NCBI GenBank assembly: GCA_008015235.1
Contig: SSFF01000039.1
Coordinates: forward strand, 1 to 32,170
Length of the DNA stretch: 32,170 nt
Source of the DNA: Rhodoferax sp.
GTDB taxonomy: Bacteria > Pseudomonadota > Gammaproteobacteria > Burkholderiales > Burkholderiaceae_C
Reading direction: 5' to 3'
Of the stretch, positions 7,982 to 16,060 are shown piece after piece. The notes below the pieces were generated by a model. That model had not been told where the DNA came from, did not search any database, and worked only from the letters and a program-made list of their open reading frames with translations. Position 1 is the stretch's first letter; each line of letters opens with the position of its first letter. A program made the position numbers and the translations under genes.

Positions 7982-10375
7982 ATGCACAAGGACCGTTTTC
8001 GGGATACGCCAGTGAAAAGCTTTCGTGACAGTGAACCGCCATATTCGGCTGAAGGAGACACCACTAAGGAAGCTCTGAAGCTGGTAGCGGTGTACGCCAC
8101 GTTTGCCAGCCTGTGGATTCTGTTCTCCGACCAGATCGTGGCAATGCTGTTCACCGATCCGCAGGCCATCACCACGGCATCAATGATCAAGGGCTGGCTG
8201 TTTGTGGCCGTCACCGCCACGCTGCTGTTCGGCCTGACGAAGAACATACTGTCCAATCTGCAGGAAGCCCTGAAGGCCACCCGCGAAAAGGCCTCGGCAC
8301 TGGCCGACAGCGAAACCCGCCTGCAGGAAGCCCAGTCGCTGGCCCGGCTGGGAAGTTACCGCTTCGACTTTGCAGCCAGGCAGTGGCAAGCCTCTCCCAT
8401 CACGGCCCAGATACTGGGCCTGGAAGCACGCCAGGAACTCAGTACCGACACCTGGCTCGGACTGGTCCATGCGGAAGACCGCGAGCGTGTTCAGCACTTC
8501 ATGCAGGAAACCCTGGCGGGCCAGCTGGAAGAGTTCAGCTGCGAATACCGTGTCGTGCGGCCCAATGACCAACGCATCTGCTGGATACAGAAACGCGGCC
8601 TTCTGGAGTACGGCGACGACGGCCAGCCGACCTCCCTGCAAGGCACGGTGCAAGACATCACCGAAGCCAAGGAGGCGGCACTGGCCATTGAAAATGCCCG
8701 CAACCAGTTGCGCGCCACCCTCGATGCGCTGCCCGACCTGCTGTTTGAAGTGGGCTTTGACAGCCACATCTATGACTACCACTCCCATAGGCACGACCTT
8801 CTCGCTGCGCCGCCCGAAGCATTCCTTGGTCAAAAATTCTCCGAGATACTGCCTCCCGATGTAGCGAGCATCTGCTTTCAAGCCCTGACCGAAGCGGCCC
8901 AGAAAGGATTTTCGGGTGGCAAGCGCTACAGCCTGGATTTGCCCCAGGGCGAACACTGGTTCGAGCTTTCGGTGGCCCCCATGCACAAGGCGAGCACGGT
9001 GGTGGACGACCACTACATCATGATCGCGCGCGATGTGACCAACCTGCATTCCCAGCAGAAGCGGCTGGAACACCTCGAACATTTCGACCCGGTCACCGAC
9101 CTGCCCAACCGCCTGCTGCTGTCCGACCGCCTGACCCAGGCCATGCACCACGCGGTGCGTCGCAAGCAGCATGTGGCTGTGGCCTACCTCGATCTGGACG
9201 GATTCCAGGCCATCAATGAGCGCTATGGGCGGGGATTTGGCGACCAGGTGCTCATCGCCATTGCCAAGCGCCTGCGCCAGATCATGCGCAGCGAGGACAG
9301 CCTGGCGCGCATCGGTGGAGACGAGTTCGCCCTGGTCTTTGTGGACCTGGACAACACGGACGAGAGCCTGCCGACGTTGGAGCGCTTCCTCAAGGCGATC
9401 AGCGAGGACATCCACATTGGCGACCTCAATCTGCGCGTCACCGCCAGTGCGGGCTTGAGCTTCTACCCGCAGCGCGACGGCATAGACGCCGACCAGCTGC
9501 TGCGCCAGGCCGACCAGGCCATGTACCAGGCCAAGCTCCAAGGCAAGCAGCGCGTGCACGTGTTCGACAACGCCAAGGACCACGACATCCGCGGCCACAA
9601 CGAGTTCCGTGAGCACATCAAGCTGGCCTTGCAGCGACGTGAATTCGTCCTGTATTACCAGCCCAAGGTCAACATGGCCACGGGCCGGGTCATCGGCATG
9701 GAAGCGCTGATCCGCTGGCAGCACCCGGAAAAAGGCCTGCTTTCGCCCTATGCCTTCCTGCCCGAGATCGAAGAGGACGAGCTGGCAGTCGCCGTGGGCG
9801 AGTGGACGCTGGAGGCGGCCTTCGCCCAGATCCGCAGCTGGCGCAGCAGCGGCATCGACGTGAAGGTCAGTGTCAACATCGGGGCACGCCAGCTCCAGGC
9901 TCCGGGATTCTTCGAGAAGTTCGTCCAGCTCGCCCAGCAGAACCCGGATGTGCAAGCGTCCATGATCGAACTCGAAATCCTGGAGACCAGTGCCATCAGC
10001 GACCTGTCGCTGGTCTCGGGTGTCATTGCCCAGTTCGCCAGCATCGGCGTCGACTTTGCGCTCGACGACTTTGGTACCGGCTACTCTTCACTGTCCTACC
10101 TCAAGCGCTTGCAGGTGCCGACCATCAAGATCGACCAGAGCTTTGTGCGCGACCTGCTGGCCGAAAAACATGACCAGGCCATTTTGCAGGCCATCATTGA
10201 CCTGGCCCAGGCCTTTGGCCGCAGCGTCATTGCCGAAGGGGTGGAAACCGAAGCCCATGGCCAGCGCCTGCTGGAGCTGGGCTGCCCGCTGGCCCAGGGC
10301 TATGCCATCGCCCGCCCCATGCCGGCAGCGCAGGTGCCCGACTGGGTGCGCCAATACCAGGCTCGCGCTGCCTAG
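7982..10375 (+). CDS. Membrane PAS-GGDEF-EAL protein (c-di-GMP turnover)
   Basis: A 797-residue protein that makes and/or breaks c-di-GMP at the inner membrane. Two transmembrane helices (about 31-49 and 68-86) are joined by a short loop, then a coiled coil and two PAS-type domains (about 115-230 and 240-355). The GGDEF domain has an intact GGDEF (445-449) and an inhibitory I-site RSED (436-439), five residues upstream as expected. The EAL domain has EAL at 574-576, the DDFGTGYSSL loop (D695/D696), TIKIDQSF and GVETEAH, so both activities look possible. The open frame reaches back to a TTG at 7943, but ATG 7982, preceded by GAGGGAGG, is the likely start. It is divergent from the SUOX-fold/kinase pair, with 150 bases of shared upstream DNA. 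Confidence 0.93.
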   Translation: MHKDRFRDTPVKSFRDSEPPYSAEGDTTKEALKLVAVYATFASLWILFSDQIVAMLFTDPQAITTASMIKGWLFVAVTATLLFGLTKNILSNLQEALKATREKASALADSETRLQEAQSLARLGSYRFDFAARQWQASPITAQILGLEARQELSTDTWLGLVHAEDRERVQHFMQETLAGQLEEFSCEYRVVRPNDQRICWIQKRGLLEYGDDGQPTSLQGTVQDITEAKEAALAIENARNQLRATLDALPDLLFEVGFDSHIYDYHSHRHDLLAAPPEAFLGQKFSEILPPDVASICFQALTEAAQKGFSGGKRYSLDLPQGEHWFELSVAPMHKASTVVDDHYIMIARDVTNLHSQQKRLEHLEHFDPVTDLPNRLLLSDRLTQAMHHAVRRKQHVAVAYLDLDGFQAINERYGRGFGDQVLIAIAKRLRQIMRSEDSLARIGGDEFALVFVDLDNTDESLPTLERFLKAISEDIHIGDLNLRVTASAGLSFYPQRDGIDADQLLRQADQAMYQAKLQGKQRVHVFDNAKDHDIRGHNEFREHIKLALQRREFVLYYQPKVNMATGRVIGMEALIRWQHPEKGLLSPYAFLPEIEEDELAVAVGEWTLEAAFAQIRSWRSSGIDVKVSVNIGARQLQAPGFFEKFVQLAQQNPDVQASMIELEILETSAISDLSLVSGVIAQFASIGVDFALDDFGTGYSSLSYLKRLQVPTIKIDQSFVRDLLAEKHDQAILQAIIDLAQAFGRSVIAEGVETEAHGQRLLELGCPLAQGYAIARPMPAAQVPDWVRQYQARAA

Positions 10376-10384
10376 GCCGCAATT

Positions 10385-10440
10385 CGCTATATTTTTTATA
10401 GCGCAACAAAAAACATATACGCGGGCAAACTGCCCCAAAC
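10385..10440 (+). repeat. Dispersed short repeat, copy C
   Basis: CGCTATA, a T-run, TATAGCG (a perfect 7-bp inverted repeat around TTTTT), then ACGCGGGC and GCC. It begins 9 bases after the stop of the GGDEF-EAL gene, between two convergent genes. It could form a small hairpin in RNA of either strand but lacks a following T-run. Confidence 0.7.
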
Positions 10441-10444
10441 ACCC

Positions 10445-11458
10445 TTAAACCAGGCCACCAGCCCGATAACTCTGGGCGGTGCTGCCGAAGCGCTGGCGCA
10501 AGGCGCGCTGCAGCGTGTCCACCGACGCAAAGCCGCTGCGTGCGGCAATCTTCTCCATCGGCCAGTCGGTCTGGCGCAGCAGCGCAGCGGCCTGGTCGCA
10601 GCGCGCCTGGGTGACAAAGCGTGCCGGGGTCAGACCGGTCTGCGCAGCAAAGGCGCGGGCGAAGTTGCGCGGGCTCATGGAGGCGCGCGCGGCCAGCGCC
10701 TCCACCGACAGGTCTTCTTCCAGGTGCCCCTGCACCCAGGCCAGCAGCTCGCGCAGGCGCTTGGAGGCGTCGGCCTGGGCCAGCAGCAGCGGGCTGAGCT
10801 GGGGCTGGTTCTCGCCGCGCAGGCTCAGCAAGGCCAGGTTGCGGGCAATGCGCACCGCCACGGCGCGGCCCAGGTCTTCCTCCACCAAAGCCAGGGCCAG
10901 GTCCATGCCCGTGGTCACACCGGCCGAAGTCCAGACCGCGCCATCGCGCACAAAGATGCGGTCCTGCAGCACCCGGGTCTGGGGGCACAGGGTTTGCAAC
11001 AGCTCGCAGGCGTTCCAATGGGTGGTGCTCTGGCGGCCGTCCAGCAGGCCTGCACCAGCCAGCGCAAACGCACCGGTGCAGACGCTGGCCACCCGGCGCA
11101 CCTGTGGCGCCTGCGCTGCCACCCAGGCGCCCACCCCTTGCGCCAATATGGCGTCGCGCAACGCCGCTTCGTCGCCTCCGGCCACGATCAGCGTGTCGAT
11201 GGGCCCTTGCCACTGCGTCAGGGCCACGGTGTCGGCCAACGCCAGGATGGAGTTGGTGCGTACCGTGCCACCGGAGGGCGACACCGTGACGATGCGGTAG
11301 CTGCCCGGCACGAATTCGGCCGCCTTGGCAAAGACGCTGGCCGGGCCGGCCACGTCGAGCACCTCGACGCCGTCAAACGCCAGCAGCAGCACCTGGCGCG
11401 CAGCCGTGCCGAGCGCCGTGTTGGCAGAACTTGCGGTGGATTTGTCCTTGTGGGGCAT
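10445..11458 (-). CDS. GlxA-type transcription regulator (DJ-1/PfpI domain plus AraC HTH)
   Basis: A 337-residue regulator. Residues ~20-190 form a DJ-1/PfpI domain with a nucleophile-elbow cysteine (VASVCTGAFALAGAG, C127), a His 20 residues later (H147 in TTHWNA) and an early Glu (E32), the same spacing as the DJ-1 Glu-Cys-His set. Residues ~225-335 are an AraC helix-turn-helix domain (LSVEALAARASMSPRNFARAF and KIAARSGFASVDTLQRALRQ). The ATG at 11458 is chosen over the TTG at 11467; AAGGA lies 9 bases upstream. It is divergent from an exported DJ-1/PfpI protein across only 59 bases, so it probably controls that gene and itself. The ligand is unknown; some GlxA relatives respond to quaternary amines. 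Confidence 0.88.
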   Translation of the reverse strand: MPHKDKSTASSANTALGTAARQVLLLAFDGVEVLDVAGPASVFAKAAEFVPGSYRIVTVSPSGGTVRTNSILALADTVALTQWQGPIDTLIVAGGDEAALRDAILAQGVGAWVAAQAPQVRRVASVCTGAFALAGAGLLDGRQSTTHWNACELLQTLCPQTRVLQDRIFVRDGAVWTSAGVTTGMDLALALVEEDLGRAVAVRIARNLALLSLRGENQPQLSPLLLAQADASKRLRELLAWVQGHLEEDLSVEALAARASMSPRNFARAFAAQTGLTPARFVTQARCDQAAALLRQTDWPMEKIAARSGFASVDTLQRALRQRFGSTAQSYRAGGLV

Positions 11459-11517
11459 GGCAGGCAATCCTTAAGCTCATGGCCATCGACATACCGTGTA
11501 CCAGCACACCGATCACC

Positions 11518-12657
11518 ATGAAAAAACGAATGCCCGCGAGTATCGCCGCACAGACCCTTTCCCTGGCACTTGCCCTGGCAACCACACTGGCCTTGGTGGC
11601 CGCCCCCACGCAGGCCAGCACACCCGAGGCAACACCGGCCAGCCCCCAGTCCTACGCCGAGTTTGTGCAGGCGCTGCAACCGCAGCGCAGCAACCCCGTG
11701 GTCGCGGTACTGGCCCATTCGGACGGCACCGAAACCACCGACTTCCTGGTGCCGCACGCGCTGCTGCAGCGCGCCGGGGTACAGGTGGTGGCCGTGGCCC
11801 CGCAGGCCGGAGCGGTGCCGCTCATGCCTGCCCTGACCGTGCAGGTGGACACCGACTTTGCCGCCTTCGACCAACGCTTTCCGCAAGGCCCCGACTACGT
11901 GCTGGTGCCGGCCCTGCACCGCAGCGACGACCCGCAGGTGCTGGCCTGGCTGCGCCAGCAACAGCAGCGCGGCGCCATCGTCATCGGCATCTGCGCCGGA
12001 GCCCAGGTGCTGGCCCAGGCCGGGCTGCTGGACGGGCGCCGCTTCACCGGCCACTGGTGGGACCGCTCGACCTTGGCGCAGCGCCCCGGCGCCCGCTACG
12101 TGGCCGACCAGCGCTACCTGGTCGACCAAGGGGTGGCCACCACCACCGGCGTCAGCGCCTCGGTGCCAGTGACCCTGGCCCTGATCGAAGCCCTGCAAGG
12201 CCCTAAGCAAGCGGCCGAACTGGCCCGCAGCGTGGGCGAAACCGACTGGGGCGTGCAGCACCGCAGCGAGCGCTTTGCCCTGGACGCCACAGCCATGTGG
12301 ACCACGGTGCGCAACACCCTGGCCTTCTGGCAGCATGACACCGTGGGCCTGCCGGTGGTCGCGGGCAGCGACGACATTGCCCTGGCCCTGGTGGCCGATG
12401 CCTGGTCGCGCAGCTACCGCAGCCAGGCCGTGGCCGTGGCCGGCGGCCCGGTGCAGCTCGCCAGTGGCTTGACGCTGCTGCCCACCCCTGATGCGCAGGC
12501 CACCCTGGCCGCCCTGCCCGCGCAGCGCCCTGCCCTGTGCCAGCTCGACGACACCCTGCACGCCCTGGCAGCGCGCTATGGCGCTGCCACCAGCCGCTGG
12601 GTGGCCACCCAGCTCGAATACAGCCCGCCCGAAACGGCACGCAAGGTCTGCGAGTAA
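11518..12657 (+). CDS. Exported DJ-1/PfpI-family protein
   Basis: A 379-residue protein with a signal peptide (MKKRMPASIAAQ, then a hydrophobic stretch to about residue 33), so probably periplasmic. Residues ~58-230 form a DJ-1/PfpI domain with E72, C159 in GICAGAQVLAQ and H179 in TGHWWD; the Cys-His spacing of 20 matches DJ-1. This domain most resembles the sensing half of GlxA regulators, but there is no HTH. The last ~150 residues are unlike anything I recognise. The frame is open further upstream (to 11431), but that would overlap the divergent gene and bury the signal peptide, so ATG 11518 is used despite a weak ribosome site. Enzyme, binding protein or chaperone roles are all open. Confidence 0.8.
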   Translation: MKKRMPASIAAQTLSLALALATTLALVAAPTQASTPEATPASPQSYAEFVQALQPQRSNPVVAVLAHSDGTETTDFLVPHALLQRAGVQVVAVAPQAGAVPLMPALTVQVDTDFAAFDQRFPQGPDYVLVPALHRSDDPQVLAWLRQQQQRGAIVIGICAGAQVLAQAGLLDGRRFTGHWWDRSTLAQRPGARYVADQRYLVDQGVATTTGVSASVPVTLALIEALQGPKQAAELARSVGETDWGVQHRSERFALDATAMWTTVRNTLAFWQHDTVGLPVVAGSDDIALALVADAWSRSYRSQAVAVAGGPVQLASGLTLLPTPDAQATLAALPAQRPALCQLDDTLHALAARYGAATSRWVATQLEYSPPETARKVCE

Positions 12658-12665
12658 GCCCAATT

Positions 12666-12720
12666 CGCTACTGATTCAATAGCTGTCTGCGCAATATCCA
12701 CGCGGGCAAACGGCCAAAAT
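12666..12720 (+). repeat. Dispersed short repeat, copy D
   Basis: CGCTACTGATTCAATAGCT, then GCGCAATATCCACGCGGGC, then GGCCAAAAT. It starts 9 bases after the stop of the exported DJ-1/PfpI gene and lies in the 215-base gap before the AGPS-like operon. The rest of that gap (12721-12872) holds no gene that I can see and presumably carries the operon promoter. Confidence 0.75.
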
Positions 12721-12872
12721 GGCACCCAAAACCGGCTCTGCCGGGCCCGCGCCCTGCCGCCTGAGCACGCATTTGGCGCGAAATCACAAGTTCTTGGCGT
12801 ATTACCGGAGTTGCATTTGTGGCCCTGGAGCCTACAGTCTGTCCATCAACAAGCACTCTGGAATGAGACACC

Positions 12873-14489
12873 ATGCGCAGATGGAATGGCTGGGGCGATG
12901 ACGCCACCTCGATGGACCTGAACCGCGGCGCACGCGCCATGATGGAAGAGCGCCTGGGGCCGGGCAACCCGGGCCAGGATGCCGAGCGCAAGAAGCTGCT
13001 CAAGCAGATTCCAGGCAGCCGCCTGCCCAAACACAAGCTCATCAAGACCGACGCCGATACCCGCTTTGCCATGGCCTTTGGCGAGAGCTATGGCGACTGG
13101 ATCCGCAAACGCTTCGGCGCCGTGCCCCCCGTGCCCGACGGTGTGGCCTTTCCCGAAAGCCGCGAGGAAGTGCGCACCCTACTCGACCTGGCCCAGGCCC
13201 ACAACTGGGTGGTAATTCCCTTTGCCGGCGGCACCAGCGTGGCCGGGCACCTGGACTGCCCGGCAAGCGTTCGCCCCATCCTGTCGATCAACCTCAGCCG
13301 CCTCAACAAGCTGCAAGCCATCGACACCGACAGTCAGCTGGCCACCTTCGGCGCCGGCACCGCCGGGCCGGCGCTGGAAGAGCAGTTGCGCCCCCACGGC
13401 TATACGCTGGGGCACTTTCCGCAGTCGTTTGAGTACTCCACCGTGGGCGGCTGGGTGGTGACCCGTTCCAGCGGCCAGCAGTCGCTGCGCTATGGCCGCA
13501 TCGAGCAGCTGTTTGCCGGTGGCCACATGGAAACCCCGGTGGGCCCGCTCACCATCCCCACCCTGCCGGCGTCCAGCGCCGGGCCGGACCTGCGCGAAGT
13601 GGTCATGGGGTCGGAAGGCCGCTTCGGCATCCTGACCGAAGCCACGGTGCGCGTCACGCCCCTGCCCGGGCACGAAAGCTTCCACGCCATCTTCCTGCCC
13701 AACTGGGACGCTGCCGAAGACGCCGTGCGCACGCTGGTGCAGCGCAAGCTGCCCCTGTCCATGATGCGCCTGTCCAACGCCATCGAGACCGAAACCAACC
13801 TCACGCTGGCCGGACACGCTGCACTGATCGGCACGATGGAAAAGTACCTGGCGCTGCGCGGCTGCGGCGAGGGCAAATGCATGCTCATGCTGGGCGTGAC
13901 CAGCGACGAGCGCACCGCCAAATTCGCATTGAAGGAAGCCAAACGCCATCTGGCCGATTTCGGCGCCGTCTACATCGGCACCGCGATGGGTTCCAAGTGG
14001 GCCGCCAACCGCTTCAAGGGCCCCTACCTGCGCAACACGCTATGGGACGAGGGCTACAGCGCAGACACCATTGAAACCGCGGTGGACTGGCCACGCGTGA
14101 AACCGCTGATGCTGGCCATGGAACAAACCGCTCGCGACGTGTTTGCCGAGTATGGCGAACGCGTCCACGCCTTCACCCACCTGTCACACCTGTACCCGCA
14201 GGGCAGCAGCATCTACTCGCAGTTCGTGTGGGCCACGGCGCCAGGGGGCTTTGCACCCAACTTCGAGCGCTGGCAAAAGCTCAAGGCGGCGGTGGCGCAG
14301 ACCATAGCAGACCATGGCGGGACAGTGAGCCACCAGCACGGCGTGGGACGCGACCATGCCATGCACCTGGACGTGGAAAAAGGCCCCTTGGGCATGGCCA
14401 CTCTGGCCGAGCTGTGCCGCCACTTCGACCCCCAGCGCATCATGAACCCCGGCAAGCTGCTGCAGGACGGTGGACCATGGGCAGCCTGA
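12873..14489 (+). CDS. FAD-binding oxidase, alkyl-DHAP synthase-like
   Basis: A 538-residue flavoprotein of the vanillyl-alcohol-oxidase/PCMH fold. It follows alkylglycerone-phosphate synthase (AGPS, ether-lipid synthesis) closely: RFGAVPPVPDGVAFP, VIPFAGGTSVAG (pyrophosphate loop), FPQSFEYSTVGGWVVTRSSG (about 187-206), VVMGSEGRFGILTEATVRV, and a C-terminal SHQHGVGRDH. In AGPS that last motif is SHHHGVG; here the middle His is Gln (H487-Q488-H489), so true alkyl-DHAP synthase activity is doubtful. The start has GGAATGAG upstream. The next gene (GlpD-like) starts inside its last codons (13-base overlap) and the FGGY kinase follows, so the three act together. The likely substrate is a DHAP- or glycerol-3-phosphate-related compound. 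It could also be a 2-hydroxyacid-type dehydrogenase. Confidence 0.82.
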   Translation: MRRWNGWGDDATSMDLNRGARAMMEERLGPGNPGQDAERKKLLKQIPGSRLPKHKLIKTDADTRFAMAFGESYGDWIRKRFGAVPPVPDGVAFPESREEVRTLLDLAQAHNWVVIPFAGGTSVAGHLDCPASVRPILSINLSRLNKLQAIDTDSQLATFGAGTAGPALEEQLRPHGYTLGHFPQSFEYSTVGGWVVTRSSGQQSLRYGRIEQLFAGGHMETPVGPLTIPTLPASSAGPDLREVVMGSEGRFGILTEATVRVTPLPGHESFHAIFLPNWDAAEDAVRTLVQRKLPLSMMRLSNAIETETNLTLAGHAALIGTMEKYLALRGCGEGKCMLMLGVTSDERTAKFALKEAKRHLADFGAVYIGTAMGSKWAANRFKGPYLRNTLWDEGYSADTIETAVDWPRVKPLMLAMEQTARDVFAEYGERVHAFTHLSHLYPQGSSIYSQFVWATAPGGFAPNFERWQKLKAAVAQTIADHGGTVSHQHGVGRDHAMHLDVEKGPLGMATLAELCRHFDPQRIMNPGKLLQDGGPWAA

Positions 14490-16048
14490 ACGTACCCACC
14501 CGTGCCAGCCTGCTGGGGCGCATCGAAGCCCAGGCCTGGGACCTGATCGTCATCGGCGGTGGCATCACCGGAGCGGGTGTGGCCCAGCAGGCGGCCCGGC
14601 GCGGCTGGAAGGTGCTGCTGCTGGAACAGCGCGACTTTGCCTGGGGCACATCCAGCCGCTCTTCCAAGCTGGTGCACGGCGGCCTGCGCTACCTCAAGGA
14701 AGGCGACATCAAGACCACCCTGCACTCGGTGTGGGAACGCGAGCGCCTGATGCGCGAGGCCCCGGCCCTGGTGCAGCCGCAGAGCTTTCTGTTTGCCGAC
14801 TGCGCCGGGCGCAAACCCGGACGCTGGCTGATGCAGACCGGGCTCATGGTCTACGACCTGATGGCCGGACAACGCAGCCACTTCTACGCCAAGCTGGCGC
14901 GCACACGCGAACTGGCGCCGGGTCTGAACCCGCCCAACCTGCGCGGCGCCCTGGTATTTCTGGATGCCAAGACCGACGACGCCCGCCTGGTGCAACGCGT
15001 GCTGCAGGAAGCCCAGACCGATGGTGCCGTGTGCCTGAACTACGCCGCGGCCTTTGAGCTGCTGCTGGAGCACGGTCAGGTCACTGGCGTAACGGTAGAG
15101 GACGCCGTGCATGGCGGCCGCTACACGGCGCGTGCCCGCGCCGTGGTCAACGCCACCGGTGCCTGGGCCGACCGGCTGCGTGCCCACCTGGGCGCCAAGC
15201 CCATGCTGCGCCCGCTGCGTGGCAGCCACCTGCTGATTTCCCACGCGCGCCTGCCGGTGACGCAGAGCATCAGCATGATGCATGTGAAGGACGGCCGCCC
15301 GGTGTTCCTGTACCCCTGGGAGGGCTGCACGCTCATCGGCACCACCGACCTGGATCACCAGGGCGACCTCAATACCGAGGCCAGCATCACCACGGCCGAA
15401 GTGGACTACCTGCTCGACGCCGTGAACGACCAGTTTCCGCAGGCGCATATCGGACGTGCCGACATCATCTCCACCTACGCTGGCGTGCGCCCCGTGGTGG
15501 ACGATGGTCAGGCCGACGCCTCCAAGGCCACGCGCGACCATGTCGCCCAGGACGAATGCGGCCTGATCACCCTCACCGGCGGCAAGCTCACCACCTTCCG
15601 GCTCATGGCACAGGACGCACTGGCCCTTGCGGCTCCCCATGCCGGCAAGGCCTTCGCCCGCGACAAGGCGGTGCTGTTCACACCGGCCAGCCAGCACCCC
15701 CAATGGAGTGCCCCGGTGCGTGAACGCCTGCAGGCCCGCTACGGCCGCCATGCCGCCAGCTGGGCCGCATCGGCAACACCCGACGAACTGGCCTTCGTGC
15801 CCACCACGCAGACCCTGTGGGTGGAGCTGCGACTGGCCGCCCAGAACGAATCCGTGGTGCACCTGGACGACCTGCTGCTGCGCCGCACACGCCTGGGGCT
15901 GCTGCTGCCACGTGGTGCGCTCGACCACATGGACCGCATCCGCACGCTGACCGAACCGTACCTGCAGTGGGGCGATGCTGGGTGGGACGCTGAACTGGCA
16001 CGCTACCGTTCGCTGATTGCCCGCCACTACGGCCTGCCCATGCGCTAA
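14477..16048 (+). CDS. glpD: Glycerol-3-phosphate dehydrogenase/oxidase (GlpD family)
   Basis: It oxidises sn-glycerol-3-phosphate to DHAP and passes electrons via FAD to the quinone pool at the inner membrane. The 523-residue product has the usual GlpD length. The N-terminal FAD motif is DLIVIGGGITGAGVAQQAA (about 22-40), followed by the family hallmarks GTSSRSSKLVHGGLRYL, RPLRGSHLLIS, VFLYPWEG, STYAGVRPV and LTGGKLTTFR; the C-terminal DAO_C domain is present. The ATG at 14477 overlaps the end of the upstream gene by 13 bases and has GGTGGA just before it, implying translational coupling. Because it sits between an AGPS-like oxidase and an FGGY kinase with altered substrate residues, the physiological substrate may be a glycerol-phosphate analogue. 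It may also be a second GlpD copy in the genome. Confidence 0.87.
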   Translation: MGSLNVPTRASLLGRIEAQAWDLIVIGGGITGAGVAQQAARRGWKVLLLEQRDFAWGTSSRSSKLVHGGLRYLKEGDIKTTLHSVWERERLMREAPALVQPQSFLFADCAGRKPGRWLMQTGLMVYDLMAGQRSHFYAKLARTRELAPGLNPPNLRGALVFLDAKTDDARLVQRVLQEAQTDGAVCLNYAAAFELLLEHGQVTGVTVEDAVHGGRYTARARAVVNATGAWADRLRAHLGAKPMLRPLRGSHLLISHARLPVTQSISMMHVKDGRPVFLYPWEGCTLIGTTDLDHQGDLNTEASITTAEVDYLLDAVNDQFPQAHIGRADIISTYAGVRPVVDDGQADASKATRDHVAQDECGLITLTGGKLTTFRLMAQDALALAAPHAGKAFARDKAVLFTPASQHPQWSAPVRERLQARYGRHAASWAASATPDELAFVPTTQTLWVELRLAAQNESVVHLDDLLLRRTRLGLLLPRGALDHMDRIRTLTEPYLQWGDAGWDAELARYRSLIARHYGLPMR

Positions 16049-16060
16049 CAAGGAAGAACC

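Noticed and set aside
8180..9955. 591-codon minus-strand frame
   Set aside because: Antisense to the PAS-GGDEF-EAL gene; no ribosome site or recognisable domain.
10385..10403. Inverted repeat CGCTATA/TATAGCG as a terminator of the GGDEF-EAL gene
   Set aside because: It is AT-rich, the T-run is in the loop rather than after the stem, and it is explained by repeat copy C.
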